From Burkholderia sp. E7m39 (lineage in GTDB: Bacteria > Pseudomonadota > Gammaproteobacteria > Burkholderiales > Burkholderiaceae): 46,446 nt of DNA. Of the stretch, positions 16,638 to 23,986 are shown piece by piece. A model generated the notes under the pieces. That model ran no database searches and was not told the origin of the DNA. It saw nothing but the letters and a program-made list of their open reading frames with translations. The position numbers were made by a program, and so were the translations under genes. How positions within the stretch are numbered: the first letter of the stretch is position 1; each line of letters opens with the position of its first letter. The stretch covers positions 1 to 46,446 of the forward strand of contig BBSL01000036.1 of NCBI GenBank assembly GCA_001319865.1, read 5' to 3'.

Positions 16638-17840
16638 ATGAAGTCGGCGTTTTCATTCTTTCCAGTCTGGCCGCTCACGCCCGATGCCATTTTCTGGGCA
16701 GGCCTCGCGCTGCTCGCGGCGGGCCTTGTCGGCGAGTTGTGCTACCGCGCCTGGCATCTGCCGCGCATTTCCGGCTACGCCGTGATCGGCCTGATCGCGG
16801 GCGCGGCGGGCTCGGGCGTGATCGATGCGGATTCGGCGAGCACTGCGCGTCCGCTGCTCGACGTAGCGCTCGGCCTGTTGCTGTTCGAGCTTGGAAGCCG
16901 GCTGGATCTGCGCTGGATACGCCGCAATACCTGGCTCATCATGTCGAGCCTCGCGGAGTCGACGCTCACGTTCGTGCTGGTGCTGGCCGTGCTGATGTTC
17001 CTGAACGTGTCGACGGTGACGGCGCTCGTGCTCGCGTCGATCGCGATGGCGACTTCGCCCGCCATGGTGATCCAGCTGAAAACGGAGCTGCGCGCGGAAG
17101 GCCAGGTCACGCAGCGGCTGATGACGCTGACGGCGCTAAACAGCATGTATGCCGTCGTGATCGAGAAGCTCGCGTCGGGCTGGCTGCATCAGGAGGCCTT
17201 CGGCAATCTGCTCGCCACGATTCTTCAGCCGCTTTATCTGCTGATCGGCTCGTTCATCCTCGCGTATCTGGTCGCGCGCACCATCACGTTCTTCTACAAG
17301 CGTGTGAATCTGCAGGATGAGCACTCGTTTGTCGCGCTGTTCGGCCTCGTGCTGCTCGCCATCGCAGTGGCGCACATCTTCAAGCTGTCGACGATCGTCA
17401 GCCTGCTGGCGGCGGGCATTATCGTGAAGAATCTGGAGGCTCGCCCGCAACTGTGGCCGCAGCATTTCGGCACGGCGGGCTGGCTGCTGACGGTGATCCT
17501 GTTCGTGCTGACGCTGACGACCTTCCAGTGGCACGACATCGTGACGGGCGGCATTGCCGCCGTGGGGCTGATCGTCGCGCGGCTGATCGCCAAACTGGTC
17601 GGCGTGCTCGCGTTCGCGAAGCCGAGCGGGCTCAACATGAAACAGGGCGTTGCGCTCGGGCTGTCACTTTCGCCGATGTCGGCGCTCGCGTATCTGCTCG
17701 TCGACGACACCTACCAGCTCTATCCGAATTTCGACCCGACGCTGCGCGCGATCACGATGTGCACAATCGTGGTGCTTCAGCTTGTCGGACCGTGGCTCGT
17801 GTACCGCTCGCTGGCACTCGTCGGCGAGCGCCGCGAGTAA
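16638..17840 (+). CDS. Monovalent cation:proton antiporter (CPA2/KefB-like membrane domain)
   Basis: Inner-membrane antiporter of the Na+/H+ exchanger family. The 400-residue product is almost wholly hydrophobic, with about 11-13 predicted membrane helices from residue 15 to 395. It lacks the C-terminal TrkA-N (NAD-binding) domain of full-length KefB/KefC, so it is an exchanger domain alone. The Asp in FELGSRLDLRW and the residues around LASIAMATSPAMV lie where CPA2 ion-binding helices are expected. The start is ATG 16638 with AAGGAG 11 nt upstream. The ion cannot be assigned. It and ybdK are the only two genes between the paired origin-like elements. Confidence 0.88.
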   Translation: MKSAFSFFPVWPLTPDAIFWAGLALLAAGLVGELCYRAWHLPRISGYAVIGLIAGAAGSGVIDADSASTARPLLDVALGLLLFELGSRLDLRWIRRNTWLIMSSLAESTLTFVLVLAVLMFLNVSTVTALVLASIAMATSPAMVIQLKTELRAEGQVTQRLMTLTALNSMYAVVIEKLASGWLHQEAFGNLLATILQPLYLLIGSFILAYLVARTITFFYKRVNLQDEHSFVALFGLVLLAIAVAHIFKLSTIVSLLAAGIIVKNLEARPQLWPQHFGTAGWLLTVILFVLTLTTFQWHDIVTGGIAAVGLIVARLIAKLVGVLAFAKPSGLNMKQGVALGLSLSPMSALAYLLVDDTYQLYPNFDPTLRAITMCTIVVLQLVGPWLVYRSLALVGERRE

Positions 17841-17867
17841 AACCGGCGCGGCGTCGAACATTTTTCA

Positions 17868-17890
17868 GGCAGCCGGCGCCTCCGGCTGCC
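17868..17890. repeat. 9-bp hairpin between the antiporter gene and ybdK
   Basis: GGCAGCCGG and CCGGCTGCC with a 5-nt loop, 27 bp after the antiporter stop. There is no T run, so it is not a clear terminator; it may stabilise the 3' end of the message. Confidence 0.45.
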
Positions 17891-17963
17891 GCATTCGACA
17901 GTGAATCCGGCCGGGCGCCGTCCTCAACCGACGGAATCCCGCCGACCCGAATCAGGAAACGCC

Positions 17964-19079
17964 ATGTCACTCGAAGCCTTTATCGATTCGAAGCCGTTCA
18001 CCTTCGGCGTCGAACTCGAGATGCAGATCGTCAATACGCATGACTATGATCTGACCAAAGCAGGGACGGATCTGCTCCGGCTCATCAAGGACGAAAAGAT
18101 CCCCGGCAATATCACGCCGGAAATCACCGAGAGCATGATCGAGCTGTCGACGGGCATCTGCACGTCGCACGAACAGGCGGTCGCCGACCTGCGAACCATT
18201 CGCGACGTGCTCGTCACCGCGGCGGACCGGCTGAACGTCGGTCTGTGCGGCGGCGGCACGCACGCTTTCCAGCAATGGAGCGAGCGCAAGATCGTCGATA
18301 CGCCGCGCTTTCAATACCTTTCGGAACTGTACGGCTACCTTGCAAAACAGTTCACGGTGTTCGGCCAGCACGTGCACATCGGCTGTCCCGATGCCGATAG
18401 CGCGTTGTTCCTGCTGCATTCGATGTCGCGCTATATTCCGCATTTCATCGCGCTGTCGGCGTCGTCGCCGTACGTGCAGGGCGTCGATACGGGCTTTCAC
18501 TCGGCACGCCTGAATTCCGTGTTCGCGTTCCCGCTGTCGGGCCGCGCGCCGTTCGTCCTTACGTGGGACAGCTTCGAAGAATATTTTTCGAAGATGGTTC
18601 ACACGGGCGTCGTGAACAGCATGAAGGACTTCTACTGGGATATCCGCCCGAAGCCCGGCTTCGGCACCATCGAAGTGCGCGTGATGGACACGCCGCTGTC
18701 CGTCGATCGCGCGGCGGCGATCGCCTGCTACATCCAGACGCTCGCTCGCCATCTGCTGCTCGACAAACCGCTCACGCCCATGGAAGACGATTACCTCGTC
18801 TACACGTTCAACCGTTTCGAGGCGTGCCGGTTCGGGCTGGCGGGTACCTGCATCGATCCGCAGACGGGCGAACGCCGCACGATTTCGGAAGACATCATCC
18901 ACACGCTCGAGCGTATCGCGCCACACGCGGATGCGCTTGGCTCGGGCAAGGCGCTGGACGAAATCGGCGCAATCGCGCGCGGCCAGATGAACGACGCGAC
19001 GTGGCTGCGCAACGTGGTCGAACAGGAGAAATCGCTGCACGAGGCGGTCCGGCAGCAATGCCTGCAGTGGCGCGCCTGA
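17964..19079 (+). CDS. ybdK: YbdK-type carboxylate-amine ligase (GCS2 family)
   Basis: Cytoplasmic ATP-dependent ligase of the glutamate-cysteine ligase type 2 family. E. coli YbdK has weak glutamate-cysteine ligase activity; the true substrate is unknown. The 371-residue product has the family motifs [12 protein letters not shown] near the start, [10 protein letters not shown] at about 94-103, and [16 protein letters not shown] at about 231-246. Length matches the family (about 370). The start is ATG 17964 with AGGAAA upstream; the open frame before it is not family-like. A strong terminator follows about 80 bp after the stop. Confidence 0.94.
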   Translation: MSLEAFIDSKPFTFGVELEMQIVNTHDYDLTKAGTDLLRLIKDEKIPGNITPEITESMIELSTGICTSHEQAVADLRTIRDVLVTAADRLNVGLCGGGTHAFQQWSERKIVDTPRFQYLSELYGYLAKQFTVFGQHVHIGCPDADSALFLLHSMSRYIPHFIALSASSPYVQGVDTGFHSARLNSVFAFPLSGRAPFVLTWDSFEEYFSKMVHTGVVNSMKDFYWDIRPKPGFGTIEVRVMDTPLSVDRAAAIACYIQTLARHLLLDKPLTPMEDDYLVYTFNRFEACRFGLAGTCIDPQTGERRTISEDIIHTLERIAPHADALGSGKALDEIGAIARGQMNDATWLRNVVEQEKSLHEAVRQQCLQWRA

Positions 19080-19161
19080 TTCACGCGCAGTGGGTCGACG
19101 ATCCAGTTCGACGAACGCGGCCGCATCGGCGGGCATTGCCTGCCGTTTGAGCGGCATCCGG

Positions 19162-19191
19162 AAAACCCGCTTTTTGCGGGTTTTTTGTTTT
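19162..19191 (+). terminator. Intrinsic terminator after ybdK
   Basis: An AAAACCCGC/GCGGGTTTT stem with a TTTTT loop, followed by a T-rich tail. It separates the ybdK message from the right half of the candidate origin. Confidence 0.92.
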
Positions 19192-19244
19192 ATCGAACGC
19201 CGATGACGCGCACACTAGGTTTTCTCAAAGTTTACGTATACAAA

Positions 19245-19287
19245 CGTAGTAGTAGTTAACAAGCATTGCGCTCGTCTGTGGACAACT
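19245..19287 (-). promoter_or_regulatory. Right origin element: DnaA box plus trio run, inverted
   Basis: Read on the minus strand: TTGTCCACA, a 21-nt spacer, then CTACTACTA and A/T-rich DNA. It is the inverted counterpart of 16027-16069 and faces it across the antiporter and ybdK genes. Confidence 0.7.
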
Positions 19288-19445
19288 GAATAATTCCCTG
19301 CAAAGTCAACGAGCTGCGTAAACGATAACAGTGCGGATCGTGCGTGCGTCGCGGCCGCAAACCTGGGAGAACAATTTGCCGCCATGCCGGGGCGCGCGCG
19401 TTATCAAGAATCGGCGCACAAGCGGTCCCCTGTCTTATCCCGTGG

Positions 19446-19454
19446 TTATCCACA
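19446..19454 (+). promoter_or_regulatory. Perfect DnaA box
   Basis: TTATCCACA, nine of nine matches to the consensus, in the gene-free stretch between ybdK and the MarR gene. Confidence 0.75.
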
Positions 19455-19759
19455 GATCGCATGGGATAACTTAGCTGTACGATTTGCTTCTCTCGCATAG
19501 AATGTCGTTTTTCGTCGCTGCCGCTGTTCTGCTTCCGTCAGTCGGTGTCCGGAAAGCAGTCATCGCTGCGGCGCGCCGTGCAGTTGCAGCACCCGTGCAA
19601 GCGGCCCGAACAGGGGCGCATTACGGGATATTTTTGAGATAGTGCTAACAGGCAGACCGGGTTGACCGGCGAAGCATCCCCCTACAGACTGTCGGCCCTG
19701 CGGCATCGATATTCGTATGCCAATGACAAAGGCATGCAGTCAACAACGAACGAAAGACT

Positions 19760-20404
19760 ATGAGCGAAGGCGTATACGGAGAGCAGGCAACCGGGCGGGT
19801 GACCCACAGCCTGCTACGACTCAGCACGGCCATGCGAAGCCAGGCATGGGAGTGGGCGGAAGGCGCGGGCCTGACGCCGACCCAGGGTGAAATCCTCGTG
19901 CTGCTCATGCAGCGCAAAGGGCCGATGCGTCTCGGCGAAATCGCACGCGAAACGGCGCTGACGGCCGCGACGACCAGCGATGCCGTGAGCACGCTCGAAA
20001 GCAAGGGCCTGGTGGAAAAGCGCCGCGCGCTCGACGACGGCCGCGCGCTCGCCGTCCGCCTGACGGCTCGTGGCCGCACGGCGGCCAAGCGCGCCGCGCA
20101 ATGGCCGGACTTCCTCGCGAAGGCGGTCGGCACGCTGCGCGACGAAGAGCAATCGCTTTTCTATCGCACGCTGCTGAAGACCGTGCGCCAGCTCGAAGTG
20201 CAAGGCCATATTCCGCCGCACCGGATGTGCGTGACCTGCTCGCATTTCGAACCGAGCAAGAATCCGAAGAAGACGCCGCATCGCTGCATGCTGCTCGACC
20301 TGTCGATGGCGGACACCGATCTGCGTCTGGACTGCTCGGTGCACGAAACAGCCGACGCCGCCACGCAGAAGAAGACCTGGAAGATCTTCGCGCAGCAAGC
20401 CTGA
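19760..20404 (+). CDS. MarR-family regulator with a C-terminal four-Cys tail
   Basis: DNA-binding repressor-type protein of 214 residues. The winged helix covers about 35-110 (LGEIARETALTAATTSDAVS recognition region, wing KRRALDDGRALAVRLT), with dimerisation helices on either side. After residue 150 there is an extra tail with Cys at 157, 160, 176 and 192 and His at 155, 162, 174 and 195, starting with a CVTC pair. Similar Cys tails occur in a subset of proteobacterial MarR proteins from memory, and would suit a metal or redox sensor. The ribosome site is weak. The target genes are unknown. Confidence 0.9.
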   Translation: MSEGVYGEQATGRVTHSLLRLSTAMRSQAWEWAEGAGLTPTQGEILVLLMQRKGPMRLGEIARETALTAATTSDAVSTLESKGLVEKRRALDDGRALAVRLTARGRTAAKRAAQWPDFLAKAVGTLRDEEQSLFYRTLLKTVRQLEVQGHIPPHRMCVTCSHFEPSKNPKKTPHRCMLLDLSMADTDLRLDCSVHETADAATQKKTWKIFAQQA

Positions 20405-20549
20405 GAGTCGGCTACACTGCGGGGCCGGCCGCTACTCGCGGATCATGCGCGAACGGGCGGCCTGGCTTGCGCCGGCCTGCGCATCGGCAGGCGGCGCGTC
20501 TTTCGGCGCGCCGTTGCGCGCCTGGTCAACCTGACAGTGGGATAAGCCG

Positions 20550-21269
20550 ATGCGTCACGAGGTTCTGGCGATCCGCCACGTGCACTTCGAGGATCTGGGC
20601 AGTCTCGAACGGGTGCTCGGCGAGCGCGGGCTTCCTGTGCGTTATCTGGACGTCGGCTTTGCGCGCATCGAGGCGCCCGATCCCGTCGTGCCTTCGCTGA
20701 TGGTGATTCTCGGCGGGCCGATCAGTGCTTACGACGACGATCGCTATCCGTCTATCGCGCCCCTCGTCGCGATGATCGAAAAACGCCTCGCGGCGGGCCT
20801 GCCCACGCTCGGCATCTGCCTCGGCGCGCAGCTGATCGCGCGCGTGCTCGGCGCGCGGGTCTATCCTTCGGGACAGACGGAACTCGGCTGGACGCCGCTG
20901 ACGCTCACGGAAGCGGGCAAACAGTCGGCGCTGCGTCATCTGGACGCCGCGCGCACGTCGATGCTGCATTGGCACGGCGATACCTTCGATCTTCCGCAAG
21001 GCGCCGTGCATCTCGCCGCCACGCCCGCATGCCAGAACCAGGCGTTTGCGTGGGGCAAGCATGTGCTCGCGCTGCAGTGTCATCCCGAAATCCGCACCGA
21101 TCGTTTCGAGCCCTGGCTGATCGGCAATGCGGGCGAAATCGCGAGTCACGGCGTCGATGTGCGCACGCTGCGCGCCGACACCGCGAAGCACGGTCCGAAG
21201 CTCGAAGCCGCGGCGTGCGACATGTTCGGCGAATGGCTGGATCAGCAGCAACTCGCGACGAAACCCTGA
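20550..21269 (+). CDS. Class I glutamine amidotransferase-like protein
   Basis: GuaA-type glutaminase domain alone, 239 residues. The catalytic triad is visible: Cys90 in GICLGAQ, His178 and Glu180 in LQCHPE. The oxyanion-hole region LGGPISAYDD lies at about 54-63. There is no attached synthetase domain, so it resembles the stand-alone amidotransferases often linked to glutathione or gamma-glutamyl compound breakdown. It ends 10 nt before the MOSC gene and is probably cotranscribed with it. Confidence 0.9.
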   Translation: MRHEVLAIRHVHFEDLGSLERVLGERGLPVRYLDVGFARIEAPDPVVPSLMVILGGPISAYDDDRYPSIAPLVAMIEKRLAAGLPTLGICLGAQLIARVLGARVYPSGQTELGWTPLTLTEAGKQSALRHLDAARTSMLHWHGDTFDLPQGAVHLAATPACQNQAFAWGKHVLALQCHPEIRTDRFEPWLIGNAGEIASHGVDVRTLRADTAKHGPKLEAAACDMFGEWLDQQQLATKP

Positions 21270-21279
21270 ATTTTTCCAC

Positions 21280-22002
21280 GTGACTTCCGTGAACGACCGC
21301 GTCAACATCGTCGATGCCGTGCTTGCCGGCAAAATTGCCCCGCTGGGCGCGGGCCGGTCGAGCGCGATCGGCAAGACGCCCGTCGATGGCCGCGCGTGGC
21401 TCGGCGAAACGGGAATCGAAGGTGATCAGCAGGCCGAACTCAAGGTTCACGGCGGTCCGGAAAAGGCGCTGCATCACTATCCGTTCGATCACTACGCGAG
21501 CTGGCGGCACGAATGGCAAGCGGGCACCGACGGCCTCGTGCGGCTCGACGCGCGCGGGGCGTTCGGCGAGAACATCAGCACGTCGGGTCTCACGGAAACG
21601 GACGTCTGCGTCGGCGATGTGTACCGGATGGGCGGCGCGATCGTGCAGGTTTCGCAGCCGCGACAGCCGTGCTGGAAGCTGAACCTGCGTTTCGCGCGCG
21701 CCGATATGTCGCGTGCCGTCCAGGACACGCGCCGCACCGGCTGGTACTACCGCGTGCTCGAAGCGGGCGAAATCGGCGCCGGCGATACGATCGAACGGCT
21801 CGCGCGTCCGCATGCGCAATGGACGGTCGATCGTCTGTTGCGCATGCTGTATGTCGATCGCGACGATCGCGAGTCGCTCGCCAGCATGGCGCAACTCGAC
21901 GCCCTCGCGCTTTCGTGGCGCAAGACGGCGGTGAGGCGGCTCGAAAGCGGGCAAGTCGAGTCGTGGTCGAAGCGGCTCGATACACCCGCCGATCCCGGCT
22001 GA
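21280..22002 (+). CDS. YiiM-like MOSC-domain protein
   Basis: MOSC-domain protein of the YiiM type. E. coli YiiM takes part in molybdenum-dependent detoxification of N-hydroxylated bases. The signature VHGGPEKALHHYP lies near residue 50, and the presumed cofactor-binding Cys is in SQPRQPCWKLNLRF. I chose GTG 21280 as the start; GTG 21289 is the alternative. No ATG fits, and the ORF is open upstream only through the end of the previous gene. Length is about 240 residues, usual for the family. The short gap to the amidotransferase suggests one operon. Confidence 0.9.
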   Translation: MTSVNDRVNIVDAVLAGKIAPLGAGRSSAIGKTPVDGRAWLGETGIEGDQQAELKVHGGPEKALHHYPFDHYASWRHEWQAGTDGLVRLDARGAFGENISTSGLTETDVCVGDVYRMGGAIVQVSQPRQPCWKLNLRFARADMSRAVQDTRRTGWYYRVLEAGEIGAGDTIERLARPHAQWTVDRLLRMLYVDRDDRESLASMAQLDALALSWRKTAVRRLESGQVESWSKRLDTPADPG

Positions 22003-22119
22003 TCGCACGTTCGCAGTCGCTGCGGCAAAGGTCAGCGTCGGGGCAGGGCGCCGTCTGCAGCAATTCCGACCCGGTGCTATCCTCAATCGCTCTCGAATTC
22101 GATGGGCGATACCACAATC

Positions 22120-23232
22120 ATGAGCGCACTTTTCACTCCGCTCACGCTGCGTAGCGTGACGCTGCCCAACCGCATCATCGTGTCACCCATGTGTCAGTAT
22201 TCCGCCGAACGCGGCGAAGCGACCGCTTGGCACATGATCCATCTCGGACATCTTGCGCTGTCGGGCGCAGCCATGCTGTGCATCGAGGCGACGGCCGTCG
22301 AGCCGGATGGCCGCATCACGCCCGGCGATCTCGGCTTGTGGGACGACGCCACGGAAGAAGCGCTCAAGCCGGTGCTTGCGGCGATCCGCAAGTATTCGAA
22401 GATTCACGTCGCGATGCAGCTGTCGCACGCCGGGCGCAAGGCGTCGAGCCACGTGCCCTGGGAAGGCGGCCAACTGATTCCCGTCGCCGAAGGCGGCTGG
22501 CTGCCGCACGCGCCGTCGGCGCTGCCGCACAAGGAAGGCGAAGAGCCGCCGCTCGCGCTCGACGCCGCGGGCCTCAACCGGATTCGCGAGGCGTTTGCCG
22601 CCTCGGCGCGGCGAGCCGCGCGCCTCGGCATCGATGCGCTCGAAGTGCACGCCGCGCACGGCTATCTGCTGCATCAGTTCCTGTCGCCGCTCGCGAACCA
22701 GCGCACCGACGAATACGGCGGCTCGCTCGAAAACCGCATGCGTTTCCCGCTCGAAATCTTCGACATCGTGCGCGCCGCATTTCCTACCGACAAACCGGTC
22801 GGCGCGCGGGTGTCGGCCGTGGACTGGGTGGACGGCGGCATCACGATCGAAGACACGATCGCGTTCGCGCACGAGCTGAAAAAGCGCGGCTGCGACTGGG
22901 TCGACGTATCGACAGGCGGCGTGTCGCCGCTGCAGAAGATTCCGCTTTCCGCCGGTTATCAGGTGCCGTTCGCGAAGGCCGTCAAGGAAGCGACGGGCAT
23001 CACGACAGTGGCCGTCGGCCTCATCACTGATCCGGCGCATGCAAACCAGCTGATCGAAGAGGGCGACGCGGATCTCGTCGCGATGGCGCGCGCGATGCTC
23101 TACGATCCGCGCTGGCCGTGGCATGCCGCCGCGCGGCTGGGCGCGACCGTCGACGCTCCGCCGCAATACTGGCGTTCGCAGCCACGCGAGCAGAAGGCGC
23201 TGTTCGGCGATATTTCGTTCGGACAACGCTGA
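22120..23232 (+). CDS. NADH:flavin oxidoreductase, old yellow enzyme family (YqjM-like)
   Basis: FMN-containing ene-reductase, a single TIM-barrel domain. The start is probably ATG 22120 (MSALFTPLTLRSVTLPNR); an ATG six codons earlier at 22102 is in frame and neither has a clear ribosome site. The Cys of the YqjM class is present in SPMCQYS, and the substrate-binding His pair is in VHAAHGYLLHQFLSP, followed by NQRTDEYGGSLENR. The 370-residue length matches YqjM-type enzymes. The natural substrate is unknown; such enzymes reduce activated C=C bonds of enones and electrophiles. Confidence 0.95.
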   Translation: MSALFTPLTLRSVTLPNRIIVSPMCQYSAERGEATAWHMIHLGHLALSGAAMLCIEATAVEPDGRITPGDLGLWDDATEEALKPVLAAIRKYSKIHVAMQLSHAGRKASSHVPWEGGQLIPVAEGGWLPHAPSALPHKEGEEPPLALDAAGLNRIREAFAASARRAARLGIDALEVHAAHGYLLHQFLSPLANQRTDEYGGSLENRMRFPLEIFDIVRAAFPTDKPVGARVSAVDWVDGGITIEDTIAFAHELKKRGCDWVDVSTGGVSPLQKIPLSAGYQVPFAKAVKEATGITTVAVGLITDPAHANQLIEEGDADLVAMARAMLYDPRWPWHAAARLGATVDAPPQYWRSQPREQKALFGDISFGQR

Positions 23233-23301
23233 AGCGTTGCGTTCAACCGCCAACATGTGCCGACGTCTACGCAATGGGCGCGCGTTCCGCGCTTCTGACG
23301 G

Positions 23302-23331
23302 TTGAACGAATCCATATCATCCGTGTACGAT
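23302..23331 (+). promoter_or_regulatory. Possible sigma-70 promoter of the SET gene
   Basis: TTGAAC (23302-23307), an 18-nt spacer and TACGAT (23326-23331). It lies 170 bp before the SET start codon, and no other promoter-like sequence is as good in this gap. Confidence 0.5.
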
Positions 23332-23503
23332 TTCGGTTGTGACGCTTCGGGCGTTGCATGTCGACGCGGCGCCAGCACGGCGCCGCGTTTGCTATCCGCG
23401 TCAGAAAAGCCTTGCGTGCGAATGCGGCGCGAACGGCGTGCCATGCGCGGAGGCGTCGGCGAACAGAGTTTGCTCATCCACCGTTCTACAAAGGATTGAT
23501 TCA

Positions 23504-23986
23504 ATGAGTTCACGCAGGATCGCTGTGCGTCAATCGGGCGTGCACGGCAAAGGCGTGTTTGCACTCGAACCGATCGCGGCCGGCGACCGGCTGATCGAAT
23601 ACAAGGGCGAACGGATCTCCTGGAAGGAAGCGTTGCGTCGGCACCCCCATAATCCCGACGAACCGAATCACACGTTCTACTTCGCGCTCGACAGCGGCGA
23701 CGTGATCGACGGCAAGGTGAAGGGCAACAGCGCTCGCTGGATCAATCACTCGTGCGCGCCGAATTGCGAAGCGGAAGAAATCGACGGCCACGTCTTTATC
23801 GACGCATTGCGCGATATCGAAGCGGGCGAAGAACTCTTCTACGACTACGGGCTGGTGATCGACGCGCGTCAGACCAAGAAGCTGAAAAAGGAATACGAGT
23901 GCCGCTGCGGCGCGCGCAAGTGCCGCGGCACGATGCTCGCGCAGCCGGACAAGAAAGACGAGAAAAAGTCGAAGAAGAAGAAATAA
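23504..23986 (+). CDS. SET-domain protein lysine methyltransferase-like
   Basis: Small SET-domain protein of 160 residues, expected to transfer methyl groups from SAM to lysine side chains of proteins. The SET motifs are intact: GVHGKGVFA (12-20), RWINHSCAPNCEA (79-90, the NHSCxPN cofactor motif) and GEELFYDYG (108-116, catalytic Tyr). A post-SET-like zinc motif follows (C133, C135, C140 in CRCGARKC), then a Lys-rich tail ending in KKSKKKK that could bind nucleic acid. The start is ATG 23504 with AAGGA 9 nt upstream; the open frame before it is not family-like. The substrate is unknown. The 3' end overlaps the antisense histidine kinase frame. Confidence 0.93.
   Translation: MSSRRIAVRQSGVHGKGVFALEPIAAGDRLIEYKGERISWKEALRRHPHNPDEPNHTFYFALDSGDVIDGKVKGNSARWINHSCAPNCEAEEIDGHVFIDALRDIEAGEELFYDYGLVIDARQTKKLKKEYECRCGARKCRGTMLAQPDKKDEKKSKKKK

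Larger units (their letters stand above)
19080..19759. other. Right half of a candidate bipartite replication origin (gene-free)
   Basis: This 680-bp stretch has no supported gene. After the ybdK terminator it holds A/T-rich DNA (19215-19245), TAGTAGTAG (19247-19255, three perfect trios on the minus strand), a DnaA box TTGTCCACA (19277-19285, minus strand, one mismatch), and a perfect DnaA box (19446-19454, plus strand). Weaker box-like sequences flank the last one (19435-19443 and 19461-19469). The promoter of the MarR gene must lie in the last part. Confidence 0.65.

Noticed and set aside
17967..19157. Long minus-strand frame antisense to ybdK
   Set aside because: No ribosome site and no recognisable domain; ybdK motifs on the plus strand are clear.
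21271..21286. CCACGTGA core near the MOSC start, resembling parS
   Set aside because: Six mismatches in sixteen; only the CACGTG centre is shared.
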